Shown: in pieces, positions 1 to 14,506 of the stretch
How the letters are laid out: the number at the start of each line of letters is the position of its first letter
How positions within the stretch are numbered: position 1 is the first letter of the stretch
DNA from: Muricea muricata
Taxonomy: Eukaryota > Cnidaria > Anthozoa > Malacalcyonacea > Plexauridae
Direction: 5' to 3'
NCBI GenBank assembly: GCA_963855995.1
Contig: OY979717.1
Location: 21,117,906 to 21,181,905 of the forward strand
Length of the DNA: 64,000 bases
Program-made: the position numbers and the translations under genes
Notes under the pieces: model-generated
The model's input: only the letters and a program-made list of their open reading frames with translations
The model's database searches: none
What the model was told of the DNA's origin: nothing

Positions 1-2499
1 TTCCTGACGAAATTTGGCTTAAAAAGCTCCTGTTCTACATTGCTTAAAGCAACTTTCTTGAAATACCCTTAAAATACTGAAAAAATGGCCATTTTGCCTC
101 ACTCCGGACAGGCAAAATTTCTCAAATTTCTTGATGTCTCAAATACTAACCAAACCGTCCTTATTTCCATGAGAATGCCAATTTAGAGTTCCTTACCAAA
201 TTTGGCATTAAAAGCTTCAACTTTACTTTGCCTAAAGCAACTTTCTTGAAATACCGTTAAAATACTGAAAAATGGCCATTTTGTCTGTCTCCAGACATGC
301 AAAATTTCTCAAACTTTTTGATGTCTCAAATACTAACCAAACAATCCTTATTTCCATCAGAATGCCAATTTAGAGTTCCTGACCAAATTTGGCTTAAAAA
401 CCTCCACTTTTACATTGCCTAAAGCAACTTTCTTGAAATACCGTTAAAATACTGAAAAATGGCAATTTTTCCTGACTCGCGACATGCAAAATTTCTCAAA
501 TTTCTTGATGTCTCAAATACTAACCAAACCATTCTTATTTGCATCAGAATGCCATTATAGAGTTCCTGACCAAATTTGGGTTAAAAAGCTCCTGTTTTAC
601 ATTGCCTAAAGCAACTTTCTTGAAATACCCTTGAAATACTGAAAAAATGGCCATTTTGCCTGACTCCGGACATGCCAAATTTCTCAAATTTCTTAGTGTC
701 GAAAATAGTAACCAAACCATCCTTATTTCCACCAGAATGCCATTGTAGAGTTCCTGACCAAATTTGGCTTAAAAAGCTGCACTTTTACATTGCCTGAAGC
801 AACTTTCTTGAAATACCGTTAAAATACTGAAAAATGGCCTATTTGCCTGACTCCAGACATGCAAAATTTGTAAAATTTCGTTATGTCTCAAATACTAACC
901 AAACCATCCTTATTTCCACCAGACAGCCAATTTAGAGTTCCTGACCAAATTTGGCTTAGAAAGCTCCACTTTTACATTGCCTGAAGCAACTTTCTTGAAA
1001 TACCCTTGAAACACTGAAAAATGTCGATGTTGCCTGACTTCGGACAGGCAAAATTTCTCAAATTTCTTGATGTTTCAAATACTAACCAAACCATCCCTAT
1101 TTCCACCAGAATGCCATTATAGAGTTCCTGACCAAATTTGGCTTAAAAAGCTCCACTTTTACATTGCCTAAAGCAACTTTTTTGAAATACCCTTAAAATA
1201 CTGAGAAATGGCCTATTTGACTGACTCCAGACATGGATAATTTCTCAAATTTTTTGATGTCTCAAATACTAACCAAACCATCCTTATTTCCATCAGAATG
1301 CCATTATAGAGTTCCTGACGAAATTTGGCTTAAAAAGCTCCTGTTCTACATTGCTTAAAGCAACTTTCTTGAAATACCCTTGAAATACTGAAAAAATGGC
1401 CATTTTGCCTGACTCCGGACATGCAAAATTTCTCAAATTTCTTAGTGTCTAAAATAGTAACCAAACCATCCTTATTTCCACCAGAATGCCAATGTAGAGT
1501 TCCTGACCAAATTTGGCTTAAAAAGCTGCACTTTTACATTGCCTGAAGCAACTTTCTTGAAATACCGTTAAAATACTGAAAAATGGCCTATTTGCCTGAC
1601 TCCAGACATGCAAAATTTCTCAAACTTCTTGATGTCTCAAATACTAACCAAACAATCCTTATTTCCATCAGAATGCCAATTTAGAGTTCCTGACCAAATT
1701 TGGCTTTAAAAGCTCCACTTTTACATTGCCTAAAGCAACTTTCTTGAAATACCCTTAAAATACTGCAAAATAGCAATTTTGCCTGACTCCGGACATGCAA
1801 AATTTCTCAAATTTCTTGATGTCTCAAATACTAACCAAACCATCCTTATTTCCAACTAAATGCCAATTTAGAGTTGTTGACCAAATTTAGCTTCAAAACC
1901 TCCACTTTTACATTGCCTAAAGAAACTTTCTTGAAATACCCTTAAAATACTGAAAAAATGTCCATATTGCCTGACTCCAGACATGCAAAATTTCTCAAAT
2001 TTCGTCATATCTCAAATACTAACCAAGCCATCCTTATTTCTATCAGAATGCCAATTTAGAGTTCCTGACCAAATTTGGCTTAAAAAGCTCCAGTATTACA
2101 TTGCCTAAAGCAACTTTCTTGAAACACCCTTAAAATACTGAAAAAATGGCCATATTGCCTGACTCCAGACATGCAAAATTTCTCAAATTTCTTGATGTCT
2201 CAAATACTATCCAAACCATCCTTATTTCCATCAGAATGCCAATTTAGAGTTCCTGACCAAATTTGGCTTAAAAAGCTCCACTTTTAATTTGCCTAAACCA
2301 ACTTTCTTGAAATACCCTTAAAATACTAAAAAATGGCCATTTTCCTGACTCCAGACATACTAAATTTTTCAAATGTCATCATGTCTCAAATACTAACCAA
2401 ACCATCCTTATTCCATCAGAATGCTAATTTAGAGTTCCTCACTAAATTTGGCTTAAAAAGCTCCACTTTTACATTGCCTAAAGCAACTTTCTTGAAATA

Positions 2500-5107
2500 C
2501 CCTTAAAATGCTGAAAAATAGCCATTTTGCCTGACTCCCGACATGCAAAACTTCTCAAATTTCTTGATGTTTCAAATACTAACCAAACCATCCTTATTTC
2601 CATCAGAATGCCAATTTAGAGTTCATGACCAATTTTGGCTAAAAAAGCTCCACTTTTACATTGCCTAAAGCAACTTTCTTGAAATACCCTTAAAATACTG
2701 AAAAATAGCCATTTTGCCTGACTCCGGACATGCAAAATTTCTCAATTTTCTTGATGTCTCAAATACTAACCAAACCATCCTTATTTCCATCTAAATGCCA
2801 ATTTAGAGTTCCTGACCAAATTTGGCTTAGAAAAGCTCCACTTTTACATTGCCTGAAGCAACTTTCTTGAAATACCCTTAAAATACTAAAAAAATGTCTA
2901 TATTGCCTGACTCCGGACATGCAAAATTTCTAAAATTTCTTCATGTCTCAAATACTAACCAAACCATCCTCATTTCCATCAGAATGCCAATTTAGAGTTT
3001 CTGACCAAATTTGGCTTGAAAAGCTCCACTTTTACATTGCCTAAATCAACTTTCTTGAAATACCCTTAAAATACATAAAAATAGCCATTTTGCCTGACTC
3101 CGGACATGCAAAATTTCTCAAATTTCTTGATGTCTCAAATACTAATCAAACCATCCTTATTTCCACCAGAATGCCAATTTAGAGTTCCTGACCAAATATG
3201 GCATAGAAAGATCCTATTTTACATTGCCTGAAGCAACTTTCTTGAAATACCCTTAAAATACTGAAAAAATGGCCATATTGCCTGACTCCAGACATGCAAA
3301 ATTTCTCAAATTTCGTCATATCTCAAATACTAACCAAACCATCCTTATTTCTATCAGAATGGCAATTTAGAGTTCCTGACCAAATTTTGCTTAAAAAGCT
3401 CCAGTTTTATATTGCCTGAAGCAACTTTCTTGAAATACCCTTAAAACACTGAAAAATGTCGATGTTTCCTGACTTCGGACAGGCAAAATTTCTCAAATTT
3501 CTTGATGTTTCAAATACTAACCAAACCATCCCTATTTCCATCAAAATGCCATTATAGAGTTCCTGACCAAATTTGGCTTAAAAAGCTCCACTTTTACATT
3601 GCCTAAAGCAACTTTTTTGAAATACCCTTAAAATACTGAAAAATGGCAATTTTTCCTGACTCGCGACATGCAAAATTTCTCAAATTTCTTGATGTCTCAA
3701 ATACTAACCAAACAATCCTTATTTCCATCAGAATTCCAATTTAGAGTTCCTGACCAAATTTGGCTTAAAAAGCTGCACTTTTACATTGCCTGAAGCAACT
3801 TTCTTGAAATACCGTTAAAATACTGAAAAATGGCCTATTTGCCTGACTCCAGACATGGATATTTTCTAAAATTTTTTGATGTCTCGAATACTAACCAAAC
3901 CATCCTTATTTCCATCAGAATGCCATTATAGAGTTCCTGACCAAATTTGGCTAAAAAAGCTCCTGTTCTACATTGCTTAAAGCAACTTTCTTGAAATACC
4001 CTTAAAATACTGAAAAAATGGCCATTTTGCCTGACTCCGAACAGGCAAAATTTCTCAAATTTCTTGATGTCTCAAATACTAACCAAACCGTCCTTATTTC
4101 CATCAGAATGCCAATTTAGAGTTCCTGACCAAATTTGGCTTAAAAAGCTCCAGTTTTACGTTGCCTAAAGCAACTTTCTTGAAATACCCTTAAATTGCTG
4201 AAAAATAGCCATTTTGCCTGACTCCCGACATGAAAAATTTCTCAAATTTCTTGATGTTTCAAATACTAACCAAACCATCCTTATTTTTATCAGAATGCCA
4301 ATTTAGAGTTCATGACCAATTTTGGCTTAAAAAGCTCCACTTTTACATTGCCTAAAGAAACTTTCTTGAAATACCCTTAAAATACTGAAAAATAGCCATT
4401 TTGCCTGACTCCGGACATGCAAAATTTCTCAAATTTCTTGATGTCTCAAATACTAACCAAACCATCCTTATTTCCATCTAAATGCCAATTTAGAGTTCCT
4501 GACCAAATTTGGCTTAGAAAAGCTCCACTTTTACTTTGCCTGAAGCAACTTTCTTGAAATACCCTTAAAATACTAAAAAAATGTCTATATTGCCTGACTC
4601 CGGACATGCAAAATTTCTAAAATTTCTTGATGTCTCTAATACTAACCAAACCATCCTCATTTCCATCAGAATGCCAATTTAGAGTTTCTGACCAAATTTG
4701 GCTTGAAAAGCTCCACTTTTACATTGCCTAAATCAACTTTCTTGAAATACCCTTAAAATACATAAAAATAGCCATTTTGCCTGACTCCGGACATGCAAAA
4801 TTTCTCAAATTTCTTGATGTCTCAAATACTAATCAAACCATCCTTATTTCCACAAGAATGCCAATTTAGAGTTCCTGACCAAATATGGCATAGAAAGATC
4901 CACTTTTACATTGCCTGAAGCAACTTTCTTGAAATACCCTTAAAATACTGAAAAAATTGCCATATTGCCTGACTCCAGACATGCAAAATTTCTCAAATTT
5001 CGTCATATCTCAAATACTAACCGAACCATCCTTATTTCTATCAGAATGGCAATTTAGAGTTCCTGACCAAATTTTGCTTAAAAAGCTCCAGTTTTACATT
5101 GCCTAAA
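2500..5107. repeat. Nested 9-monomer duplication in satellite
   Basis: The stretch 2500-3420 recurs at 4187-5107, an offset of 1687 bp or 9 monomers. Shared markers are the gttcatgaccaattttggct variant (2621 and 4308), the doubled-a variant ggcttagaaaagctcc, the ataaaaatagcc variant, and the atatggcatagaaagatcc variant. This unit overlaps the left junction of the 10.1-kb block, so it predates or accompanies formation of that block. Confidence 0.7.
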
Positions 5108-8100
5108 GCAACTTTCTTAAAACACCCTTAAAATACTGAAAAAATGGCCATATTGCCTGACTCCAGACATGCAAAATTTCTCAAACTTCTTGATGTCTCA
5201 AATACTATCCAAACCATCCTTATTTCCATCAGAATGCCAATTTAGAGTTCCTGACCAAATTTGGCGTAAAAAGCTCCACTTTTACATTGCCTAAACCAAC
5301 TTTCTTGAAATACCCTTAAAATACTGAAAAATGGCCATTTTCCTGACTCCAGACATGCTAAATTTCTCAAATGTCATCATGTCTCAAATACTAACCAAAC
5401 CATCCTTATTTTCATCAGAATGCTAATTTAGAGTTCCTGACCAAATTTGCTTACAAAGCTCCACTTTTACATTGCCTAAAGCAACTTTCTTGAAATACCG
5501 TTAAAATACTGAAAAATGGCCTATTTGCCTGACTCCAGACATGGATATTTTCTCAAATTTTTTGATGTCTCGAATACTAACCAAACCATCCTTATTTCCA
5601 TCAGAATGCCATTATAGAGTTCCTGACCAAATTTGGCTAAAAAAGCTCCTGTTCTACATTGCTTAAAGCAACTTTCTTGAAATACCCTTAAAATACTGAA
5701 AAAATGGCCATTTTGCCTGACTCCGGACAGGCAAAATTTCTCAAATTTCTTGATGTCTCAAATACTAACCAAACCGTCCTTATTTCCATCAGAATGCCAA
5801 TTTAGAGTTCCTGACCAAATTTTGCTTAAAAAGCTCCAGTTTTACGTTGCCTAAAGCAACTTTCTTGAAATACCCTTAAAATACTGAAAAATGGCCATTT
5901 TGTCTGTCTCCGGACATGCAAAATATCTCAAATTTCTTGATGTCTCAAATACTAACTAAACAATTCTAATTTCCATGAGAATGCCAATTTAGAGTTCCTT
6001 ACCAAATTTGGCATTAAAAGCTTCAACTTTACTTTGCCTAAAGCAACTTTCTTGAAATACCGTTAAAATACTGAAAAATGGCCTATTTGCCTAACTCCAG
6101 ACATGCAAAATTTCTCAAACTTTTTGATCTCTCAAATACTAACCAAACCATCCTTATTTCCATCAGAATGCCAATTTAGAGTTCCTGACCAAATTTGGCT
6201 TAAAAGTCTCCACTTTTACATTGCCTAAAGCAACTTTCTTGAAATACCGTTAAAATACTGAAAAATGGCAATTTTTCCTGAGTCGCGACATGCAAAATTT
6301 CTCAAATTTCTTGATGTCTCAAATACTAACCAAACCATCCTTATTTCCATCAGAATGCCATTATAGAGTTCCTGACCAAATTTGGCTTAAAAAGCTCCTG
6401 TTTTACATTGCCTAAAGCAACTTTCTTGAAATACCGTTAAAATACTGAAAAATGGCAATTTTTCCTGACTCGCGACATGCAAAATTTCTCAAATTTCTTG
6501 ATGTCTCAAATAATAACCAAACCATCCTTATTTCCAACAGAATGCCATTATAGAGTTCCTGACCAAATTTGGCTTAAAAAGCTCCTGTTTTACATTGCCT
6601 AAAGCAACTTTCTTGAAATAACCTTGAAATACTGAAAAAATGGCCATTTTGCCTGACTCCGGACATGCAAAATTTCTCAAATTTCTTGGTGTCTAAAATA
6701 GTAACCAAACCATCCTTATTTCCACCAGAATGCCAATGTAGAGTTCCTGACCAAATTTGGCTTAAAAAGTTGCACTTTTTCATTGCATGAAGCAACTTTC
6801 TTGAAATACCGTTAAAATACTGAAAAATGGCCTATTTGCCTGACTCCAGACATGGATATTTTCTCAAATTTTTTGATGTCTCGAATACTAACCAAACCAT
6901 CCTTATTTCCATCAGAATGCCATTATAGAGTTCCTGACCAAATTTGGCTTAAAAAGCTCCTGTTCTACATTGCTTAAAGCAACTTTCTTGAAATACCCTT
7001 AAAATACTGAAAAAATGGCCATTTTGCCTGACAACGGACAGGCAAAATTTCTCAAATTTCTTGATGTCTCAAAGAATAACCAAACCATCCTTATTTCCAT
7101 CAGAATGCCATTATAGAGTTCCTGACCAAATTTGGCTTAAAAAGCTCCTGTTTTACATTGCCTAAAGCAACTTTCTTGAAATAACCTTGAAATACTGAAA
7201 AAATGGCCATTTTGCCTGACTCCGGACATGCTAAATTCCTCAAATTTCTTGGTGTCTAAAATAGTAACCAAACCATCCTTATTTCCACCAGAATGCCAAT
7301 GTAGAGTTCCTGACCAAATTTGGCTTAAAAAGCTGCACTTTTACATTGCCTGAAGCAACTTTCTTGAAATACCGTTAAAATACTGAAAAATGGCCTATTT
7401 GCCTGACTCCAGACATGCAAAATTTCTCAAATTTCTTGATGTCTCAAATACTAACCAAACAATCCTTATTTCCATCAGAATGCCAATTTAGAGTTCCTGA
7501 CCAAATTTGGCTTAAAAAGCTCCACTTTTACATTGCCTAAAGCAACTTTCTTGAAATACCCTTAAAATGCTAAGCCATATTGCCTGACTTCAGACATGCA
7601 AAATTTCTCAAATTTCTTGATGTCTCAAATACTATCCAAACCATCCTTATTTCCATCAGAATGCCAATTTAGAGTTCCTGACCAAATTTTGCTTAAAAAG
7701 CTCAAGTTTTACATTGCCTAAAGCAACTTTCTTAAAACACCCTTAAAATACTGAAAAAATGGCTTTATTGCCTGACTCCAGACATGCAAAATTTCTTAAA
7801 CTTCTTGATGTCTCAAATACTAACCAAACCATCCTTATTTCCATCAGAATGCCAATTTAGAGTTCCTGACCAAATTTGGCTTAAAAAGCTCCAGTTTTAT
7901 ATTGCCTAAAGCAACTTTCTTAAAACACCCTTAAAATACTGAAAAAATGGCTTTATTGCCTGACTCCAGACATGCAAAATTTCTTAAACTTCTTGATGTC
8001 TCAAATACTAACCAAACCATCCTTATTTCCATCAGAATGCCATTATAGAGTTCCTGACCAAATTTGGCTTAAAAAGCTCCTGTTTTACATTGCCTAAAGC

Positions 8101-11100
8101 AACTTTCTTGAAATACCCTTGAAATACTGAAAAAATGGCCATTTTGCCTGACTCCGGACATGCCAAATTTCTCAAATTTCTTGGTGTCTAAAATAGTAAC
8201 CAAACCATCCTTATTTCCACCAGAATGCCAATGTAGAGTTCCTGACCAAATTTGGCTTAAAAAGCTGCACTTTTACATTGCCTGAAGCAACTTTCTTGAA
8301 ATACCGTTAAAATACTGAAAAATTGCCTATTTGCCTGACTCCAGACATGCAAAATTTCTCAAATTTCTTGATGTCTCAAATACTAACCAAACAATCCTTA
8401 TTTCCATCAGAATGCCAATTTAGAGTTCCTGACCAAATTTGGCTTAAAAAGCTCCAGTTTTACATTGCCTAAACCAACTTTCTTGAAATACCCTTAAAAT
8501 ACTGAAAAATGGCCTATTTGCCTGACTCCAGACATGCAAACCTTCTCAAATTTCTTGATGTCTCAAATACTAACCAAACAATCCTTATTTCCATCAGAAT
8601 GCCAATTTAGAGTTCCTGACCAAATTTGGCTTAAAAAGCTCCACTTTTACATTGCCTAAAGCAACTTTCTTGAAATACCCTTAAAATGCTGAAAAATAGC
8701 CATTTTGCCTGACTCCCGACATGCAAAATTTCTCAAATTTCTTGATGTCTCAAATACTAACCAAACCATCCTTACTTCCATCAGAATGCCAATTTAGAGT
8801 TCATGACCAAATTTGGCTTAAAAAGCTCCACTTTTACATTGCCTAAAGCAACTTTCTTGAAATACTCTTAAAATACTGAAAAATAGCCATTTTGCCTGAC
8901 TCCGGACATGCAAAATTTCTCAAATTTCTTGATGTCTCAAATACTAACCAAACCATCCTTATTTCCATCCAAATGCCAATTTAGAGTTCCTGACCAAATT
9001 TAGCTTCAAAATCTCCACTTTTTCATTGCCTAAAGCAACTTTCTTGAAATACCCTTAAAATACTGAAAAAATGGCCATATTGCCTGACTCCAGACATGCA
9101 AAATTTGTCAAATTTCGTCATGTCTCAATACTAACCAAACCGTCCTTATTTCAACCAGAATGCCAATTTAGAGTTCCTGACCAAATTTGGCTTAGAAAGC
9201 TCCACTTTTACATTGCCTGAAGCTGCTTTCTTGATATACCCTTAAAATACTAAAAAAATGTCTATATTGCCTGACTCCGGACATGCAAAATTTCTCAAAT
9301 TTCTTGATGTCTCAAATACTAACCAAACCATCCTCATTTCCATCAGAATGCCAATTTAGAGTTTCTGACCAAATTTGGCTTAAAAAGCTCCACTTTTACA
9401 TTGCTTAAATCAACTTTCTTGAAATACTTTTAAAATACATAAAAATAGCCATTTTGCCTGACTCCGGACATGCAAAATTTCTCAAATTTCTTGATGTCTC
9501 AAATACTAACCAAACCATCCTTATTTCCACCAGAATGCCAATTTAGATTTCCTGACCAAATATGGCATAGAAAGCTCCACTTTTACATTGCCTGAAGCAA
9601 CTTTCTTGAAATACCCTTAAAATACTGAAAAATGGCCATTTTGTCTGTCTCCGGACATGCAAAATATCTCAAATTTCTTGATGTCTCAAATACTAACTAA
9701 ACAATTCTAATTTCCATGAGAATGCCAATTTAGAGTTCCTTACCAAATTTGGCATTAAAAGCTTCAACTTTACTTTGCCTAAAGCAAGTTTCTTGAAATA
9801 CCGTTAAAATACTGAAAAATGGCCTATTTGCCTAACTCCAGACATGCAAAATTTCTCAAACTTTTTGATGTCTCAAATACTAACCAAACCATCCTTATTT
9901 CCATCAGAATGCCAATTTAGAGTTCCTGACCAAATTTGGCTTAAAAATCTCCACTTTTACATTGCCTAAAGCAACTTTCTTGAAATACCGTTAAAATACT
10001 GAAAAATGGCAATTTTTCCTGACTCGCGACATGCAAAATTTCTCAAATTTCTTGATGTCTCAAATACTAACCAAACCATCCTTATTTCCATCAGAATGCC
10101 ATTATAGAGTTCCTGACCAAATTTGGCTTAAAAAGCTCCTGTTTTACATTGCCTAAAGCAACTTTCTTGAAATACCCTTAAAATACTGAAAAAATGGCCA
10201 TTTTGCCTGACTCCGGACATGCCAAATTTCTCAAATTTCTTGGTGTCTAAAATAGTAACCAAACCATCCTTATTTCCACCAGAATGCCAATGTAGAGTTC
10301 CTGACCAAATTTGGCTTAAAAAGCTGCACTTTTACATTGCCTGAAGCAACTTTCTTGAAATACCGTTAAAATACTGAAAAATGGCCTATTTGCCTGACTA
10401 CAGACATGCAAAATTTCTCAAATTTCTTGATGTCTCAAATACTAACCAAACAATCCTTATTTCCATCAGAATGCCAATTTAGAGTTCCTGACCAAATTTG
10501 GCTTAAAAAGCTTCACTTTTACATTTCTTAAAGCAACTTTCTTGAAATACCCTTAAAATACTGCAAAATAGCAATTTTGCCTGACTCCGGACATGCAAAA
10601 TTTCTCAAATTTCTTGATGTCTCAAATACTAACCAAACCATCCTTATTTCCAACTAAATGCCAATTTAGAGTTGCTGACCAAATTTAGCTTCAAAACCTC
10701 CACTTTTACATTGCCTAAAGAAACTTTCTTGAAATACCCTTAAAATACTGAAAAAATGGCCATATTGCCTGACTCCAGACATGCAAAATTTCTCAAATTT
10801 CGTCATATCTCAAATACTAACCAAGCCATCCTTATTTGTATCAGAATGCCAATTTAGAGTTCCTGACCAAATTTGGCTTAAAAAGGTCCAGTTTTACATT
10901 ACCTAAAGCAACTTTCTTGAAACACCCTTAAAATACTGAAAAAATGGCCATGTTGCCTGACTCCAGACATGCAAAATTTCTCAAATTTCTCGATGTCTCA
11001 AATACTATCCAAACCATCCTTATTTCCATCAGAATGCCAATTTAGAAATCCTGACCAAATTTGGCTTAAAAAGCTCCACTTTTAATTTGCCTAAACCAAC

Positions 11101-14100
11101 TTTCTTGAAATACCCTTAAAATACTGAAAAAATGGCCATATTGCCTGACTCCAGACATGCAAAATTTCTCATCTTTCGTCATGTCTCAAATACTAACCAA
11201 ACCATCCTTATTTCCACCATAATGCCAATTTAGAGTTCCTGACCAAATTTGGCTTAGAAAAGCTCCACTTTTACATTGCCTGAAGAAACTTTCTTGAAAT
11301 ACCCTTAAAATACTGCAAAATAGCAATTTTGCCTGACTCCGGACATGCAAAATTTCTCAAATTTCTTGATGTCTCAAATACTAACCAAACCATCCTTATT
11401 TCCAACTAAATGCAAATTTAGAGTTGCTGACCAAATTTAGCTTCAAAACCTCCACTTTTACATTGCCTAAAGAAACTTTCTTGAAATACCCTTAAAATAC
11501 TGAAAAAATGGCCATATTGCCTGACTCCAGACATGCAAAATTTCTCAAACTTCGTCATATCTCAAATACTAACCAAGCCATCCTTATTTCTATCAAAATG
11601 CCAATTTAGAGTTTCTGACCAAATTTGGCTTAAAAAGCTCCAGTTTTACATTGCCTAAAGCAACTTTCTTGAAACACCCTTAAAATACTGAAAAAATGGC
11701 CATATTGCCTGACTCCAGACATGCAAAATTTCTCAAATTTCTTGATGTCTCAAATACTATCCAAACCATCCTTATTTCCATCAGAATGCCAATTTAGAGT
11801 TCCTGACCAAATTTGGCTTAAAAAGCTCCACTTTTAATTTGCCTAAACAAACTTTCTTGAAATACCCTTAAAATACTGAAAAAATGGCCATATTGCCTGA
11901 CTCCAGACATGCAAAATTTGTCAAATTTCGTCATGTCTCAAATACTAACCAAACCGTCCTTATTTCCACCAGAATGCCAATTTAGAGTTCCTGACCAAAT
12001 TTGGCTTAGAAAGCTCCACTTTCACATTGCCTGAAGCTACTTTCTTGAAATACGCTTAAAATACTAAAAAAATGTCTATATTGCCTGACTCCGGACATGC
12101 AAAATTTCTCAAATTTCTTGATGTCTCAAATACTAACCAAACCATCCTCATTTCCATCAGAATGCCAATTTAGAGTTTCTGACCAAATTTGGCTTGAAAA
12201 GCTCCACTTTTACATTGCCTAAATCAACTTTCTTGAAATACTTTTAAAATACATAAAAATAGCCATTTTGCCTGACTCCGGACATGCAAAATTTCTCAAA
12301 TTTCTTGATGTGTCGAATACTAACTAAACCATCCTTATTTCCACCAGAATGCCAATTTAGAGTTCCTGACCAAATATGGCATAGAAAGCTCCACTTTTAC
12401 ATTGCCTGAAGCAACTTTCTTGAAATACCCTTAAAATAATGAAAAAATGGCCATATTGCAAGACTCCAGACATGCAAAATTTCTCAAATTTCGTCATATC
12501 TCAAATACTAACCAAACCATCCTTATTTTATCAGAATGCCAATTTAGAGTTCCTGACCAAATTTTGCTTAAAAAGCTCCAGTTTTACCTTGCCTAAAGCA
12601 ACTTTCTTAAAATACCCTTAAAATACTGAAAAATGGCCATTTTGTCTGTCTCCGAACATGCAAAATATCTCAAATTTCTTGATGTCTCAAATACTAACTA
12701 AACAATTCTAATTTCCATGAGAATGCCAATTTAGAGTTCCTTACCAAATTTGGCATTAAAAGCTTAAACTTTACTTTGCCTAAAGCAACTTTCTTGAAAT
12801 ACCGTTGAAATACTGAAAAATGGCCTATTTGCCTAACTCCAGACATGCAAAATTTCTCAAACTTTTTGATGTCTCAAATACTAACAAAACCATCCTTATT
12901 TCCATCAGAATGCCAATTTAGAGTTCCTGACCAAATTTGGCTTAAAAATCTCCACTTTTACATTGCCTAAAGCGACTTTCTTGAAATACCGTTAAAATAC
13001 TGAAAAATGGCAATTTTTCCTGAGTCGCGACATGCATGCAAAATTTCTCAAATTTCTTGATGTCTCAAATACTAACCAAACCATCCTTATTTCCATCAGA
13101 ATGCCATTATAGAGTTCCTGACCAAATTTGGCTTAAAAAGCTCCTGTTTTACATTGCCTAAAGCAACTTTCTTGAAATACCCTTGAAATACTGAAAAAAT
13201 GGCCATTTTGCCTGACTCCGGACATGCCAAATTTCTCAAATTTCTTGGTGTCTAAAATAGTAACCAAACCATCCTTATTTCCACCAGAATGCCAATGTAG
13301 AGTTACTGACCAAATTTGGCTTAAAAAGCTGCACTTTTACATTGCCTGAAGCAGCTTTCTTGAAATACCGTTAAAATACTGAAAAATGGCCTATTTGCCT
13401 GACTCCAGACATGCAAAATTTCTCAAATTTCTTGATGTCTCAAATACTAACCAAACAATCCTTATTTCCATCAGAATGCCAATTTAGAGTTCCTGACCAA
13501 ATTTGGCTTAAAAAGCTCCAGTTTTACATTGCCTAAACCAACTTTCTTGAAATACCCTTAAAATACTGAAAAATGGCCATTTTCCTGACTCCAGACATGC
13601 TAAATTTCTCAAATGTCATCATGTCTCAAATACTAACCAAACCATCCTTGTTTTCATCAGAATTCTAATTTAGAGTTCCTGACCAAATTATCTTAAAAAG
13701 CTCCACTTTTACATTGCCTAAAGCAACTTTCTTGAAATACCCTTAAAATGCTTAAAAATAGCCATTTTGCCTGACTCCCGACATGCAAAATTTCTCAAAT
13801 TTCTTGATGTTTCAAATACTAACCAAACCATCCTTACTTCCATCAGAATGCCAATTTAGAGTTCATGACCAATTTTGGCTTAAAAAGCTCCACTTTTACA
13901 TTGCCTAAAGCAACTTTCTTGAAATACTCTTAAAATACTGAAAAATAGCCATTTTTGCCTGACTCCGGACATGCAAAATTTCTCAAATTTCTTGATGTCT
14001 CAAATACTAACCAAACCATCCTTATTTCCATCTAAATGCCAATTTAGAGTTCCTGACCAAATTTAGCTTCAAAATCTCCACTTTTTCATTGCCTAAAGCA

Positions 14101-14506
14101 ACTTTCTTGAAATACCCTTAAAATAGTGAAAAAATGGCCATATTGCCTGACTCCAGACATGCAAAATTTGTCAAATTTCGTCATGTCTCAAATACTAACC
14201 AAACCGTCCTTATTTCCACCAGAAAGCCAATTTAGAGTTCCTGACCAAATTTGGCTTAGAAAGCTCCACTTTTACATTGCCTGAAGCTGCTTTCTTGAAA
14301 TACCCTTAAAATACTAAAAAAATGTCTATATTGCCTGACTCCGGACATGCAAAATTTCTCAAATTTCTTGATGTCTCAAATACTAACCAAACAATCCTCA
14401 TTTCCATCAGAATGCCAATTTAGAGTTTCTGACCAAATTTGGCTTGAAAAGCTCCACTTTTACATTGCCTAAATCAACTTTCTTGAAATACTTTTAAAAT
14501 ACATAA
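4390..14506. repeat. Higher-order repeat block, copy A (~54 monomers, 10.1 kb)
   Basis: Sequence from about 4390 onward reappears at an offset of 10117 bp, or 54 monomers. Diagnostic variants are shared in the same order. Examples are the atggatattttctc monomer (5533 and 15661), the clipped monomer with aaaatgctaagccat (7566 and 17683), and the tgtctcaatactaacc 1-bp deletion near 9121 and 19050. Downstream of about 8000 the offset becomes 9929, because copy B lacks one monomer. The left junction is visible: the segments differ before about 4390 (actgaaaaatag against acataaaaatag) and agree after it. Confidence 0.9.
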